Assembly (NCBI GenBank): GCA_013824385.1
Contig: PNNU01000006.1
Coordinates: 1 to 24,849, forward strand
Direction of reading: 5' to 3'
Source: Anaerolinea sp.
GTDB taxonomy: Bacteria > Chloroflexota > Anaerolineae > Anaerolineales > Anaerolineaceae
Length of the DNA: 24,849 nt
A model generated the notes under the pieces. It saw only the letters and a program-made list of their open reading frames with translations. It was not told the origin of the DNA and ran no database searches. The first letter of the stretch is position 1; every line of letters begins with the position of its first letter. This document shows, piece by piece, positions 7,996 through 15,712 of this stretch. A program made the position numbers and the translations under genes.

Positions 7996-8903
7996 CAACT
8001 CTTTCAATGACTAAGGTACCACCGAAAATAATACGTCGTAAGACTCGATCGATGTTTAAGAATATACTTTTCTATCTGGCTATAGCTGTTTTGCTTTGCG
8101 TGGTTGCTGGTCCTTTCTTGTGGATGTTCATTTCAAGTATTTCTCCTCAAGTGGAATTAAGTGCAACCCCTCCACATTGGTTTCCCCAGAATCCGACCTG
8201 GTTTCGTTATCAGGCTTTGTTTGCACAAGCGGGTGTGGGTGGGGCAAACATGCCGGCAGGTGTAGAAAAATTTCTAAAGGGATTATCCAATTCTTTGATT
8301 GTCAGCGCCCTGACTACGTTAATATGCGTATCTACTGGCACTCTGGCGGCGTATGCCCTGGCTCGATTAAAAGTACCAGGGAAGAACAAGTTCATGATGG
8401 GTATTCTTAGCTCACAAATGCTGCCTATTGTGGTGATAATCATTCCTCTACACCTGATGATGCAAAAATTCGACATGATGGATAGTTTGCGCGGTCTGGT
8501 TTTGCTTTACACCGGATTCATGCTTCCAACTGTAATTTGGATTATGCACAGCTACTTTGAAACGTTGCCGCATGAATTGGAAGAAGCCGCCATGGTGGAT
8601 GGCTGCACCCGTTTTGAGGCGTTTTTGAAAGTGATCATTCCGCTTTCAGGTCCTGGTTTGGTGGCCGTTTCAGCATTTTCATTCCTTTCCTCTTGGAATG
8701 AGTTCTTCATGGCCTTGATCTTTACCGGTGCCAACACTAAAACGATTACAGTCACAGTCACCGAGTTCAGCTCACAATTTGGCGTGGATTATGGTTTGAT
8801 GGCGACCGGTGGTGTGATTGGTTCCATCCCTCCGCTTCTATTAGCCTTTTTGCTGCAAAGATATATCGTCGCTGGGCTAACAGCCGGGTCAGTTAAAGGT
8901 TAG
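7992..8903 (+). CDS. CUT1 ABC sugar permease, MalG type
   Basis: 303 aa. The N-terminal membrane segment includes LLCVVAGPFLWMFISSI, followed by the periplasmic stretch TPPHWFPQNPTWFRYQALF seen in MalG/UgpE proteins. The EAA loop is EEAAMVDGCTRFEAFLKVII. The C-terminus ends in LLLAFLLQRYIVAGLTAGSVKG, the usual MalG ending. It partners the MalF-type permease that overlaps its start and receives substrate from the lipoprotein at 5529. It precedes the double-SIS protein gene by 23 bp. Confidence 0.93.
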   Translation: MTTLSMTKVPPKIIRRKTRSMFKNILFYLAIAVLLCVVAGPFLWMFISSISPQVELSATPPHWFPQNPTWFRYQALFAQAGVGGANMPAGVEKFLKGLSNSLIVSALTTLICVSTGTLAAYALARLKVPGKNKFMMGILSSQMLPIVVIIIPLHLMMQKFDMMDSLRGLVLLYTGFMLPTVIWIMHSYFETLPHELEEAAMVDGCTRFEAFLKVIIPLSGPGLVAVSAFSFLSSWNEFFMALIFTGANTKTITVTVTEFSSQFGVDYGLMATGGVIGSIPPLLLAFLLQRYIVAGLTAGSVKG

Positions 8904-8926
8904 GTTTTCCATTTAGAAAGCGTTTT

Positions 8927-9964
8927 ATGAAACTACATTCAGAAATTTTAGAGCAGCCGCAGCGGCTTGAAACACTGCTCACGGCTCAGCATTCAAATGT
9001 TGAAAAAATTGCCGAAGAAATTCGTTCGAGAAATGTGGCGTTTGCATATTTGGCTGCGCGCGGCACTTCGGATAATGCAGGAAGATATGCCAATTATGTT
9101 TGGGGCGCATTTAATGGTATCCCAATGGCACTGGCAACACCCTCTTTGTTTACTTATTATCATCAACCTGTAAACTTGAAGAATGCATTGGTGGTAGGGA
9201 TTTCTCAATCTGGCCAATCACCGGATATTATCAGTGTATTGCAAGAAGGAAAGAAGCAGGGCAATCTTACCCTCGCAATCACCAACGCCCCCGATTCACC
9301 GCTGGCACAAATGGCTGATTTTGTTCTTAATATTGAGTCAGGACCTGAATTGGCGGTGGCTGCCACAAAAACATATACCGGAGAGCTAATGGCCATTGCC
9401 ATGCTTTCTGCGGCTTTGACACGAGACAAAACCCACTGGCAGGAGCTGGTGAAGGTACCTGAGTGGATTGGTAAAGTATTAGAACAAGAAGATAAAATAT
9501 CTCAAGCCGCGCAGCGTTACCGTTTCATGCAGCAATGCGTTATTCTGGGCCGTGGATACAATTATGCTTCCGCGTTTGAGTGGGCTTTAAAGCTTAAGGA
9601 ATTAACCTATACCGAAGCAGAACCCTATTCTTCCGCGGATTTTCAGCATGGACCTGTTGCCATGGTGGACCAGGGATATCCCATCTTCGCCATTGCTCCC
9701 AAAGGTAGTGTGCATGATTCGATGGTCAGGATGCTTGAGAATCTGAAAACAAATTTACAAGCCGAACTAGTGGTTATTTCCAATTCAAAAGATGCTCTTA
9801 AACTCGCCCAGATTCCTTTTACAATTCCAAGCGAAACTCCAGAGTGGCTTTCTCCACTCGTGAGTATTGTCGTGGCACAATTATTCGCTTGCCACCTTAC
9901 CGTGGTTAAAGGATATGATCCTGATCAACCTCGCACGATACATAAGATCACCGAGACTCGATAA
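8927..9964 (+). CDS. Double-SIS protein, GlmS C-terminal/NagB-II-like aminosugar isomerase or deaminase
   Basis: 345 aa with two SIS domains and no glutaminase domain. N-terminal hallmark: EILEQPQRLETLL. SIS1: FAYLAARGTSDNAGRYANYV and GISQSGQSPDIISVL, then GPELAVAATKTYTGELMAI. SIS2: CVILGRGYNYASAFEWALKL, KELTYTEAEPY and DFQHGPVAMVDQG. These match the isomerase half of glucosamine-6-phosphate synthase and the NagB-II/AgaS-type deaminases. The usual Glu before the HGP motif (GELKHGP in GlmS, EFRHGP in deaminases) is Asp here. With an importer, a ROK kinase and a UTRA regulator in the same operon, a catabolic amino-sugar-phosphate deaminase or isomerase is most likely. It is the last gene of the operon. 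Confidence 0.82.
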   Translation: MKLHSEILEQPQRLETLLTAQHSNVEKIAEEIRSRNVAFAYLAARGTSDNAGRYANYVWGAFNGIPMALATPSLFTYYHQPVNLKNALVVGISQSGQSPDIISVLQEGKKQGNLTLAITNAPDSPLAQMADFVLNIESGPELAVAATKTYTGELMAIAMLSAALTRDKTHWQELVKVPEWIGKVLEQEDKISQAAQRYRFMQQCVILGRGYNYASAFEWALKLKELTYTEAEPYSSADFQHGPVAMVDQGYPIFAIAPKGSVHDSMVRMLENLKTNLQAELVVISNSKDALKLAQIPFTIPSETPEWLSPLVSIVVAQLFACHLTVVKGYDPDQPRTIHKITETR

Positions 9965-10033
9965 GCTGTAAAATCTAATTTTTTTATTAGTGATCAAATT
10001 ATAAAAATTTAATTTAATCAAAAGTGGGCATTT

Positions 10034-10161
10034 CCCCGCAGCTTGCTGCGAGAAAAGGTTTGTAATTTTGCCTCATCCCCAGGGGTGAGGCCGGTGTTAA
10101 AGAGTTTGTTACTAGCTCATGCACGATAAACGAACATAATACCCCATAACTTGCTGCGGGG
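10034..10161. repeat. Small palindromic repeats (CCCCGCAGCTTGCTGCGGGG type)
   Basis: Three hairpins lie in this stretch. CGCAGC-TT-GCTGCG (10037-10050) is perfect. CCTCATCCCCAGGGGTGAGG (10071-10090) pairs around a small loop. CCCCATAACTTGCTGCGGGG (10142-10161) is a degenerate copy of the first. Both relatives look like decayed versions of CCCCGCAGCTTGCTGCGGGG, so this may be an interspersed palindromic (REP-like) element. No gene is seen in 9965-10275 apart from these elements and the terminator. Confidence 0.5.
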
Positions 10162-10224
10162 AGGATTCATTTCAAATTTATCTAAGAATGTTTTCAATTC
10201 AATCCATGATGTATTAAACCATTC

Positions 10225-10248
10225 GGGCGGATCTTATGAGATCCGCCC
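10225..10248. terminator. Bidirectional terminator between convergent operons
   Basis: GGGCGGATC (10225-10233) and GATCCGCCC (10240-10248) form a perfect 9-bp GC-rich stem with loop TTATGA, followed by TT on the + side. It lies between the end of the + strand SIS operon (9964) and the end of the - strand BMC operon (10276), so it can serve both. A second small palindrome, CCTTTCGAAAGG, abuts it at 10247-10258. Confidence 0.65.
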
Positions 10249-10275
10249 TTTCGAAAGGAGAAAAAGGATGTGAAA

Positions 10276-11412
10276 TTATCCTAATTTTGCAGCTTCATTA
10301 AGTGCATTTTGAGGTGTTTTTTCACCAATAAATGCAAGGTAGACAGCTTGATAAAGACTCCCCAGGAATCTGGTCAATACGGGGTTAGCTGGCAGAGTCT
10401 TACACCTTTGCAGCATTTCATATTGGGCAGGCATCCACGAATATTTTGCCAATTCTTCTTGTGAATAACTTGTAGAACGTACCGGACTGCCCGCAATTTG
10501 CGATACCAATAAATCCTGTTCGGGAGAAGCAGCGGCATACAGCACATTCAAAATATTGATTTGTTCTGTTTGAGGCAGGTTGGCAGGGATGCTGACACCC
10601 CATGTGGCATTCCACGGAGATGGAAAGACAGCAGAGCCGAAGAGGGGTTTGAATGGATTAGTGGAGTCCAAAATCATCGCTGCCTGTCCGCCCCAGCTGG
10701 ATGCCATGGCTACGTGCCCTTGTTTGAGAGCATCGGCTATTTCTTGATTGCCGTAATTGTGTGTGTTTGGCGGGCAAAAGCGTTTGAGACTGCTGTAAAA
10801 TTCTAGTGCGTTGATTGCGGCTTTACTATTAAACGCGGGTAGGTTTTTATCATCCAGAACTTCACCGCCGAACGCCCACAGATAAGGAAGCCAGTCGGTA
10901 AGAATTTCACTTGAATGTGCTTTGAGCGCAAAGGGATACATTCCTTCATCTAAATATGCTTTTTCCAACACATCAGGTAAATCACGGGGATCAATAATTG
11001 GAACACTATTATTTTCGATATATGGAAATATATCGTTACGGAAAAAAAGAATATGCCCATCGGTAAATAATGGCAGGATATATTGTGAGCCGTTATATTT
11101 ACATTCTGCTGCCACCGATGGCATAATCTCAGCTGACCTGTATGCATCTATTTGATCTGCAGTTAAATTAGGAAGCAAATCTTCGAAGGCGGTTAATTTT
11201 CCCGCATCGGCAAATCCTGGCAACCAGATGTGACCGGGTATACAAATTGCCTGGTATGAACTCTTTGCGGCTTGCAGTGATTCAGTTACTTTGGATTGGT
11301 ACTCAGCCCAAGGCAAAATTGTTAATGCTGTTTCCCATTCGGGATGAGCCTTGAGTTGTGAGGCTAGCACCTCCAGAGCCGGATCGTTTGGGCCAATGAC
11401 CTGATATTTCAT
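10276..11412 (-). CDS. Solute-binding-protein fold (family 1) without signal peptide, BMC operon
   Basis: 378 aa from the ATG at 11412, chosen because GTGGAG precedes it and it starts one base after the RLP stop. A longer in-frame start at 11460 only adds residues overlapping the RLP gene. The protein resembles CUT1-type binding proteins: LTILPWAEYQSKVTESLQA, ICIPGHIWLPGFADAGKL, ILPLFTDGHILFFRNDIFP, VAMASSWGGQAAMI and ending KTPQNALNEAAKLG. Binding proteins normally carry a lipobox or Sec signal; here the fold begins at once with MKYQVIGPNDPALEVLASQL, so it is predicted to be cytoplasmic or in the shell lumen. It is the last gene of the BMC operon. Its role is unknown; a ligand sensor, carrier or cargo is possible. 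Confidence 0.75.
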   Translation of the reverse strand: MKYQVIGPNDPALEVLASQLKAHPEWETALTILPWAEYQSKVTESLQAAKSSYQAICIPGHIWLPGFADAGKLTAFEDLLPNLTADQIDAYRSAEIMPSVAAECKYNGSQYILPLFTDGHILFFRNDIFPYIENNSVPIIDPRDLPDVLEKAYLDEGMYPFALKAHSSEILTDWLPYLWAFGGEVLDDKNLPAFNSKAAINALEFYSSLKRFCPPNTHNYGNQEIADALKQGHVAMASSWGGQAAMILDSTNPFKPLFGSAVFPSPWNATWGVSIPANLPQTEQINILNVLYAAASPEQDLLVSQIAGSPVRSTSYSQEELAKYSWMPAQYEMLQRCKTLPANPVLTRFLGSLYQAVYLAFIGEKTPQNALNEAAKLG

Positions 11413-11413
11413 T

Positions 11414-12553
11414 TCACATATTCTCCACAAGATTTCTGAAATAGACGCTTGATTCAACAAGGGTGGGTTTGATGCGGTGCAACCCTCCGCCCATCAGGAA
11501 AATGAGGTCTTTACCATATACATTCAGCATTTCCGGGATCCGATCAATCGTCATTCCACCCCCCGGAGTCGGGAAGATCGTTTTGATATGACCCAGATCA
11601 TCCTGGCTGCCCGCAGCGATAGAGATACACTCGTCACGACTGAATGCAAAACGTCCACCCCAGTTGGGATAAATCGTGGCGTCAGCTCCTGCCAGGCGAG
11701 TAAGCTGCCCAAAAAGGGCATAATGGGAGAATCCGGTTGTGGGGCAAGTAACATAACTGCCAATCATGGATGGATGCATCATTATTGGTAATGCCAATGT
11801 GTCATCATCGGCCAATGCTCTCATGGTGTCAAACCCCACTAATCCTGGCGGCACCAGAAACCCACCGGCGCCAACACTTTTGGCAAAGTGAGCTTTTTCA
11901 AAAATTTGATCTGCGCGAGAACCCAAACTAGGCATGTAAATACTGTTTGATCCGTTCTTTGCATTTCCGCGTTGAACAGCCTCTGCGCATCGTTCAACAC
12001 GTTCTTTAAATGGCGAGAAAGGTTGATCTGCCAATCCGTGGTCATCTTTGATAATATCAATTCCCCCAGAGGAGAATTGATATGCTTGTTCGGCAAACTG
12101 CTTGCTTGTTAATCCCATTGGTTTGATAGCTGAACAAAGCATCGGGCGAGTTGGTGCCTTCAATAAATTGCGAATACCTAATCGTCCATATCGCGGTCCG
12201 CGGAACTTATTAAGGATTGCAGGAGGCAGTATCAGTTTTTCAACTCGAACACCCGGTTTAATACTCGTATTACCGAAAATAACATTCAATAGCTGCACAA
12301 GATCAACGCCTGCATCTTCCACCGGGTAAGAAATGGTTATATCGTGGCAGTCATTGCAATTTTCGTTAACCGCTTCAATTCGCCCAATTATCTGATTAGG
12401 AATATCGCCTTCTGGTAACAAATCGGCAGGAAATTCAACGGTTTGTTCGATGCAGGCATCTTGCGCTTTAGCCATGGCCTCATCGTAACTGCCGCTCAAA
12501 CGGTAGATAACCTGGAATCGTTCACCACTTAACGGAGGGGTTACAAGATGCAT
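11414..12553 (-). CDS. RuBisCO-like protein (form IV), BMC-associated
   Basis: 379 aa. The RuBisCO large-chain fold is recognisable by RPMLCSAIKPMGLTSKQFAE (K144, equivalent to Lys175), GGIDIIKDDHGLADQ (K169, D171, H172, equivalent to Lys201/Asp203/Glu204), IMMHPSMIGS (H260) and the phosphate loop LMGGGLHRIKP (residues 353-363). H172 replaces the metal-binding Glu, Met146 replaces Lys177, and the loop-6 lysine is absent (PTPGGGMTIDRIPE). It should therefore not fix CO2. Known RLPs act on methionine-salvage intermediates: as an enolase (MtnW), or in Rhodospirillum rubrum as an isomerase of 5-methylthioribulose 1-phosphate to 1-methylthioxylulose 5-phosphate. mtnK and mtnA in the facing operon favour the isomerase role. 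RBS GGAGG lies before ATG 12553. Confidence 0.9.
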   Translation of the reverse strand: MHLVTPPLSGERFQVIYRLSGSYDEAMAKAQDACIEQTVEFPADLLPEGDIPNQIIGRIEAVNENCNDCHDITISYPVEDAGVDLVQLLNVIFGNTSIKPGVRVEKLILPPAILNKFRGPRYGRLGIRNLLKAPTRPMLCSAIKPMGLTSKQFAEQAYQFSSGGIDIIKDDHGLADQPFSPFKERVERCAEAVQRGNAKNGSNSIYMPSLGSRADQIFEKAHFAKSVGAGGFLVPPGLVGFDTMRALADDDTLALPIMMHPSMIGSYVTCPTTGFSHYALFGQLTRLAGADATIYPNWGGRFAFSRDECISIAAGSQDDLGHIKTIFPTPGGGMTIDRIPEMLNVYGKDLIFLMGGGLHRIKPTLVESSVYFRNLVENM

Positions 12554-13560
12554 TACAATGCCTCCGCTTTTGCCAAACTATGCACAGCTTGCAAACGTAC
12601 AGATTTAAGGTCAACTTCTGTTATATCCAGATCCTGGCCGATCATTTTTTCGACTGTTTGAACCAAAGCCAATGCGTCCATTTCATATTCACGCATCAGA
12701 TAGGGTTTGCTTGCACCGTGAGCAAATGTATCTTTGAGGCCTATTCGTTGCAGTGATTTTCCCAAGCCGTTAGTGGCAATTAATTCAGCGGTTGCTGATC
12801 CAAGCCCGCCTATGATAGTATGATTTTCCATCGTAATTACACCCAATCTTGCTTCTGAACAAGCCTGGAGCACAGAGGGATCATCAAAGGGTTTGTGGGT
12901 AGAGATGTGCATATGTTGAATGGAGACACCTCTTTGTTTTAAAATGGATGTCGCTCTCATGGCTTCTTCTGTACAGATTCCTGAAGAGAGCAGAGTGAGA
13001 TCAGTGCCTGAACTGAGTTTTCGAGCAGTATTGAGTTTGAAGGGCTCATCTTTTGAAAACAAACGTGAGACTTCACCGCGCAGCATTCTAAAATAGATCG
13101 GACCAGGAATATTTTCAGTACCAACCAGTATGCTTTCGATTTCGGTTGCATCTGCGACTTCTACAATCGTCATATTTGGTACTGCGCGAAGTAAGGCAAT
13201 ATCTTCAATCGCCTGGTGAGTTATTCCTCCCGGTGTTACGATACCGGGTAAAAACCCAACCATGCGCACTGGTAGATTTGGGTAAGCAACAGAGTCAACC
13301 AACTGATCGAATGCTCGGCGGTAAATAAATACAGCAAAGGTGTGGATAAATGGAATAAATCCTTCACGTGCCAGTCCGCCTGCTGCACTCATCATGTTTG
13401 CCTCAGCTAATCCGAAAGAGAAGAATCGCTCTGGATATGCTTTCTGAAAGTCATCGACTTCAGTGGAACTTGTGAGATCTGCAGAAAGAACCAAGACTTG
13501 AGGTTTGTCTTTTGCCCATTTGACCAGATTGGTAGCATGAACTTTTGATAATATTTCCAT
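12553..13560 (-). CDS. Transketolase C-terminal half (Pyr and C domains)
   Basis: 335 aa. The pyrimidine-binding domain covers about residues 5-175, with catalytic Glu53 in FSFGLAEANMMSAAGGLA, then FIPFIHTFAVFIYRRAFDQL and GGITHQAIEDIALLRAVPNM. The transketolase C domain follows (residues about 185-310), with ITMENHTIIGGLGSATAEL. The last 25 residues continue past the usual transketolase end as a helix-like segment (DLKSVRLQAVHSLAKAEAL), which could act as an encapsulation peptide. With the preceding gene it forms a split ThDP-dependent transketolase. It abuts the RLP gene with no gap (RLP starts where this ends), and 11 bp separate it from the N half. In the proposed pathway it cleaves the C2-C3 bond of a ketose 5-phosphate. 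Confidence 0.9.
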   Translation of the reverse strand: MEILSKVHATNLVKWAKDKPQVLVLSADLTSSTEVDDFQKAYPERFFSFGLAEANMMSAAGGLAREGFIPFIHTFAVFIYRRAFDQLVDSVAYPNLPVRMVGFLPGIVTPGGITHQAIEDIALLRAVPNMTIVEVADATEIESILVGTENIPGPIYFRMLRGEVSRLFSKDEPFKLNTARKLSSGTDLTLLSSGICTEEAMRATSILKQRGVSIQHMHISTHKPFDDPSVLQACSEARLGVITMENHTIIGGLGSATAELIATNGLGKSLQRIGLKDTFAHGASKPYLMREYEMDALALVQTVEKMIGQDLDITEVDLKSVRLQAVHSLAKAEAL

Positions 13561-13571
13561 TTTATTCTGCC

Positions 13572-14522
13572 TTATAACGCAGCCGGCATGTTCGCCAGCA
13601 TGGTTTGATAAACCGCAAGATAGGATTCGCGTTCGGCTTCATCCTTGAAACGGAGGTAATGTAATTTAGGGGCGCGGGTCTGTAGAAGTGGCAAACCCTG
13701 AGTGGGATTCGAGTAACTCAAAATAAATGTTGGACGGCCATCGGGTGTCAATTCTGCCGGTGCTGCAAGCGCATCGAGGTCATGTGCATTAACACGAAAA
13801 ACACGGGATCCAAATGCTTCAAGTCGTGATTGTAATGGTTCAATATTCATTGTTTCATCTAATTTGCCGTCAACGCACTGCCCATTGACATCAACATAAA
13901 CCAACATGTTATCCAGTTTATAGTGACTCATCGAAGCAATAGCTTCCCATGTTTGGCCTTCGTTAAATTCTCCATCTGACATCATCACAATAACGCGGCC
14001 AGTTTCGCCTTTGAGTCGGCGGCCTAATGCAATGCCAATTGCTTGAGATATGGATTGACCGAGCGACCCATTGGTCACTTCACAACCGGGTGAGTGCTCT
14101 GCACCAATCATTTCTACTGAACTGCCATCTTGATTAAACTGTTTGAGCCCTTCAGGAGACATGCGCCCCACTTCAATCAAGGTAGTGTAGAGGACCAATG
14201 CATAATGAGCCGGGGAAAAAATAAATCTATCCGTTTCGGCAGTCTTTGGACCATTATAAATACCACCTGTTGTATAAGAAGGGTTGTCATTAGCAGGGAC
14301 CCCTTTAAAAGGAGCGGGAACCATGGGGGCTTGTGAAGGAGCCAATTTTAGAATACGAGTGTATAGAGCAGCAAAAAGCTCTGCTGAAGAACACGCTTGA
14401 CTCATATATCCGCCATTGTTTGTTAGAACATGTTCAAGAACACGAAGGCGGATGCGATTTGCAATTCTTGTGGCGTGCTCTTTCCAATTAGAAGTTAATT
14501 CGGTTTGGGTTGGGTTGGGCAT
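13572..14522 (-). CDS. Transketolase N-terminal half (ThDP-binding)
   Basis: 316 aa from ATG 14522, preceded by GGAGTAG; the 18 residues upstream in frame look like untranslated leader. The ThDP diphosphate motif is SDGEFNEGQTWEA (residues 182-194), metal ligands D183 and N213, followed by YKLDNMLVYVDVNGQCVDG. FSPAHYALVLY carries the conserved His106, and AEHSPGCEVTNGSLGQSIS carries His143. Three changes from standard transketolase stand out: GDG is SDG, sKGH is SPAH, and TTGSLGQG is TNGSLGQS. These may alter donor substrate specificity. It partners the C half immediately downstream. The position next to the RLP, in an operon with shell proteins and an aldehyde dehydrogenase, points to a luminal or shell-associated ketose-phosphate-cleaving role. 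Confidence 0.9.
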   Translation of the reverse strand: MPNPTQTELTSNWKEHATRIANRIRLRVLEHVLTNNGGYMSQACSSAELFAALYTRILKLAPSQAPMVPAPFKGVPANDNPSYTTGGIYNGPKTAETDRFIFSPAHYALVLYTTLIEVGRMSPEGLKQFNQDGSSVEMIGAEHSPGCEVTNGSLGQSISQAIGIALGRRLKGETGRVIVMMSDGEFNEGQTWEAIASMSHYKLDNMLVYVDVNGQCVDGKLDETMNIEPLQSRLEAFGSRVFRVNAHDLDALAAPAELTPDGRPTFILSYSNPTQGLPLLQTRAPKLHYLRFKDEAERESYLAVYQTMLANMPAAL

Positions 14523-14584
14523 CGATACTACTCCAAAGAACAATTGAATAAAAAAACTAAAAATAGAAGAGTGCAAAAAGCTTA

Positions 14585-14857
14585 TTATGGTGCAAGGTAA
14601 ACCGAGTCAATTATTCCGACAATCACCGACACGACACAAGCTTGCGGGTTATTCAACACTTGACGTGCTCCTGAGCCTTCACGAAGCACAAGGACGGTGT
14701 CACCAATACCGGCCTGGGTGTTATCAAGTGCAATAAAATCGTCATTTTGGGCTTCATCATCCACCACGAGTGGTTGAACAATGAGGAGTCGACGATTTTT
14801 GAAGTGTGAATTGCCTATGGTTGTAACAATATTTCCGACTACTTTGGCGAGTATCAT
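14585..14857 (-). CDS. BMC-P pentameric vertex protein (EutN/CcmL family)
   Basis: 90 aa from ATG 14857, chosen because MILAKVVGNIVTTIGNSHF is the normal EutN/CcmL beginning and GGAAG precedes it. The ATG at 14890 would overlap the preceding gene and add 11 atypical residues. Diagnostic motifs are RRLLIVQPL, ALDNTQAGIGDTVLVLREGS and VSVIVGIIDSVYLAP. BMC-P proteins form pentamers that cap shell vertices. It is one of three different BMC-P genes in this operon and the middle copy of a set that flanks the enzymes. Confidence 0.93.
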   Translation of the reverse strand: MILAKVVGNIVTTIGNSHFKNRRLLIVQPLVVDDEAQNDDFIALDNTQAGIGDTVLVLREGSGARQVLNNPQACVVSVIVGIIDSVYLAP

Positions 14858-14867
14858 TTGCTTCCGA

Positions 14868-15188
14868 TCAACTATAAGAGGTCCAGCCATACTTCATGAC
14901 GAAGTCAAAGTCACAATCAGGGTTATATGTGTGTTGATCGACGATGGAAACCAAAGCCAGATCGATTGGTATTTCACATGGTTCGTTTAGTGCCATACAA
15001 GCTTCGCGGCTGCGTACCATAAGACAGATGTCTCCGTGTCCGGCATGAGTGGTATCGACTGCCACCTGCAGTATCCCGATGGGATCGAGGTTTTTGTTTA
15101 GTGGTTGAACCAAAAGAAGCTTAAGTCCATCCATGCCTGGGTATTTCACACTACAAATGGCCGTTCCTCTAACGCTACCAAGCAGCAT
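14868..15188 (-). CDS. BMC-P pentameric vertex protein, second copy, C-terminally extended
   Basis: 106 aa. The EutN/CcmL fold is seen in MLLGSVRGTAICSVKYPGMD, KLLLVQPLNKN, AVDTTHAGHGDICLMVRSRE and DLALVSIVDQHTYN. The sequence is quite different from the other two copies, and its last residues (FDFVMKYGWTSYS) form an aromatic tail the others lack. This may mark a specialised vertex or a contact with cargo. The stop lies 11 bp before the start of the next BMC-P gene, and its start lies 2 bp after the linker-protein stop, so translation is tightly coupled. Confidence 0.9.
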   Translation of the reverse strand: MLLGSVRGTAICSVKYPGMDGLKLLLVQPLNKNLDPIGILQVAVDTTHAGHGDICLMVRSREACMALNEPCEIPIDLALVSIVDQHTYNPDCDFDFVMKYGWTSYS

Positions 15189-15190
15189 TT

Positions 15191-15712
15191 TTACTCAATT
15201 CCCATTCCAGCGAAGACGCGTTGAATTACCTTTTCCAATAGAGCTGAATCTAGTTTTCCAAAGCGCAACTGAATTTCTTCTTGAACTCGTTTTTGCAGTT
15301 CTGATAAATCGATCCTGGTCTTATTTGTGGGTCTTGGATATCCGGATGTCGGATTCTCGATATCATTTTGGGTTACAGCAACTGAGGTGAGCCCAGTCTT
15401 ATTTTGAAAGTCAACTGTGGTATTAACAGGATCTCGTTTTTCAAAAGGAACGTAATTATCTAAATTGTTGAAAGCCGGCGCTGGAGCTGTATTTAATTCG
15501 ATAGACTCGTTCTTGAGTTCTTTGGAGAGATAAGGGCGCACAGGCGCGGCTGGCGGTTGGACTGTTTTTGGGCTAACCAAACTCATTCCCAATCGATTTG
15601 CTTTTTCATAAGCAAGGTCGGTAACCACTACGTTATCATTTAATGTCAGAGACATGATTCCGCGTTTCACCAGATCTTCAATATCATGCTCAGTGTAAAA
15701 TGTTTTCGCGAT
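15191..15712 (-). CDS. BMC-associated linker/scaffold protein, EutQ-N-like, possible AUC start
   Basis: The codons from about 15709 read AKTFYTEHDIEDLVKRG, then NDNVVVTDLAYEKANRLGM. This resembles the N-terminal helix-and-strand segment of EutQ-type BMC proteins (YTEeDI...vvTdlAre.A..lG). A disordered Pro/Asn/Thr-rich linker (about 70 residues) follows, then a C-terminal amphipathic helix pair ending LLEKVIQRVFAGMGIE. No enzyme domain is present. The ribosome site GGAGGTGA (15716-15723) is followed 6 nt later by ATC (15712), the best-placed codon; the first conventional start, GTG 15670, would discard the conserved YTEHDI segment. About 173 aa from ATC or 159 from GTG. It probably bridges cargo enzymes to the shell or nucleates assembly; this is inferred. 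Confidence 0.7.
   Translation of the reverse strand: MAKTFYTEHDIEDLVKRGIMSLTLNDNVVVTDLAYEKANRLGMSLVSPKTVQPPAAPVRPYLSKELKNESIELNTAPAPAFNNLDNYVPFEKRDPVNTTVDFQNKTGLTSVAVTQNDIENPTSGYPRPTNKTRIDLSELQKRVQEEIQLRFGKLDSALLEKVIQRVFAGMGIE

Noticed and set aside
10034..10161. CRISPR array
   Set aside because: The repeats are short palindromes with irregular spacing and no uniform spacers.
11413..11460. Longer start for the binding-protein-fold gene
   Set aside because: The added 16 residues overlap the RLP reading frame, are not a signal peptide, and ATG 11412 has a ribosome site.
11414..12553. True CO2-fixing RuBisCO and thus a carboxysome
   Set aside because: Metal-ligand Glu and the loop-6 lysine are absent, there is no small subunit, carbonic anhydrase or phosphoribulokinase, and an acylating aldehyde dehydrogenase is present.
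14523..14576. Hydrophobic N-terminal leader on the transketolase N half
   Set aside because: It precedes a well-placed GGAGTAG and ATG 14522; a membrane or signal segment does not fit a transketolase.
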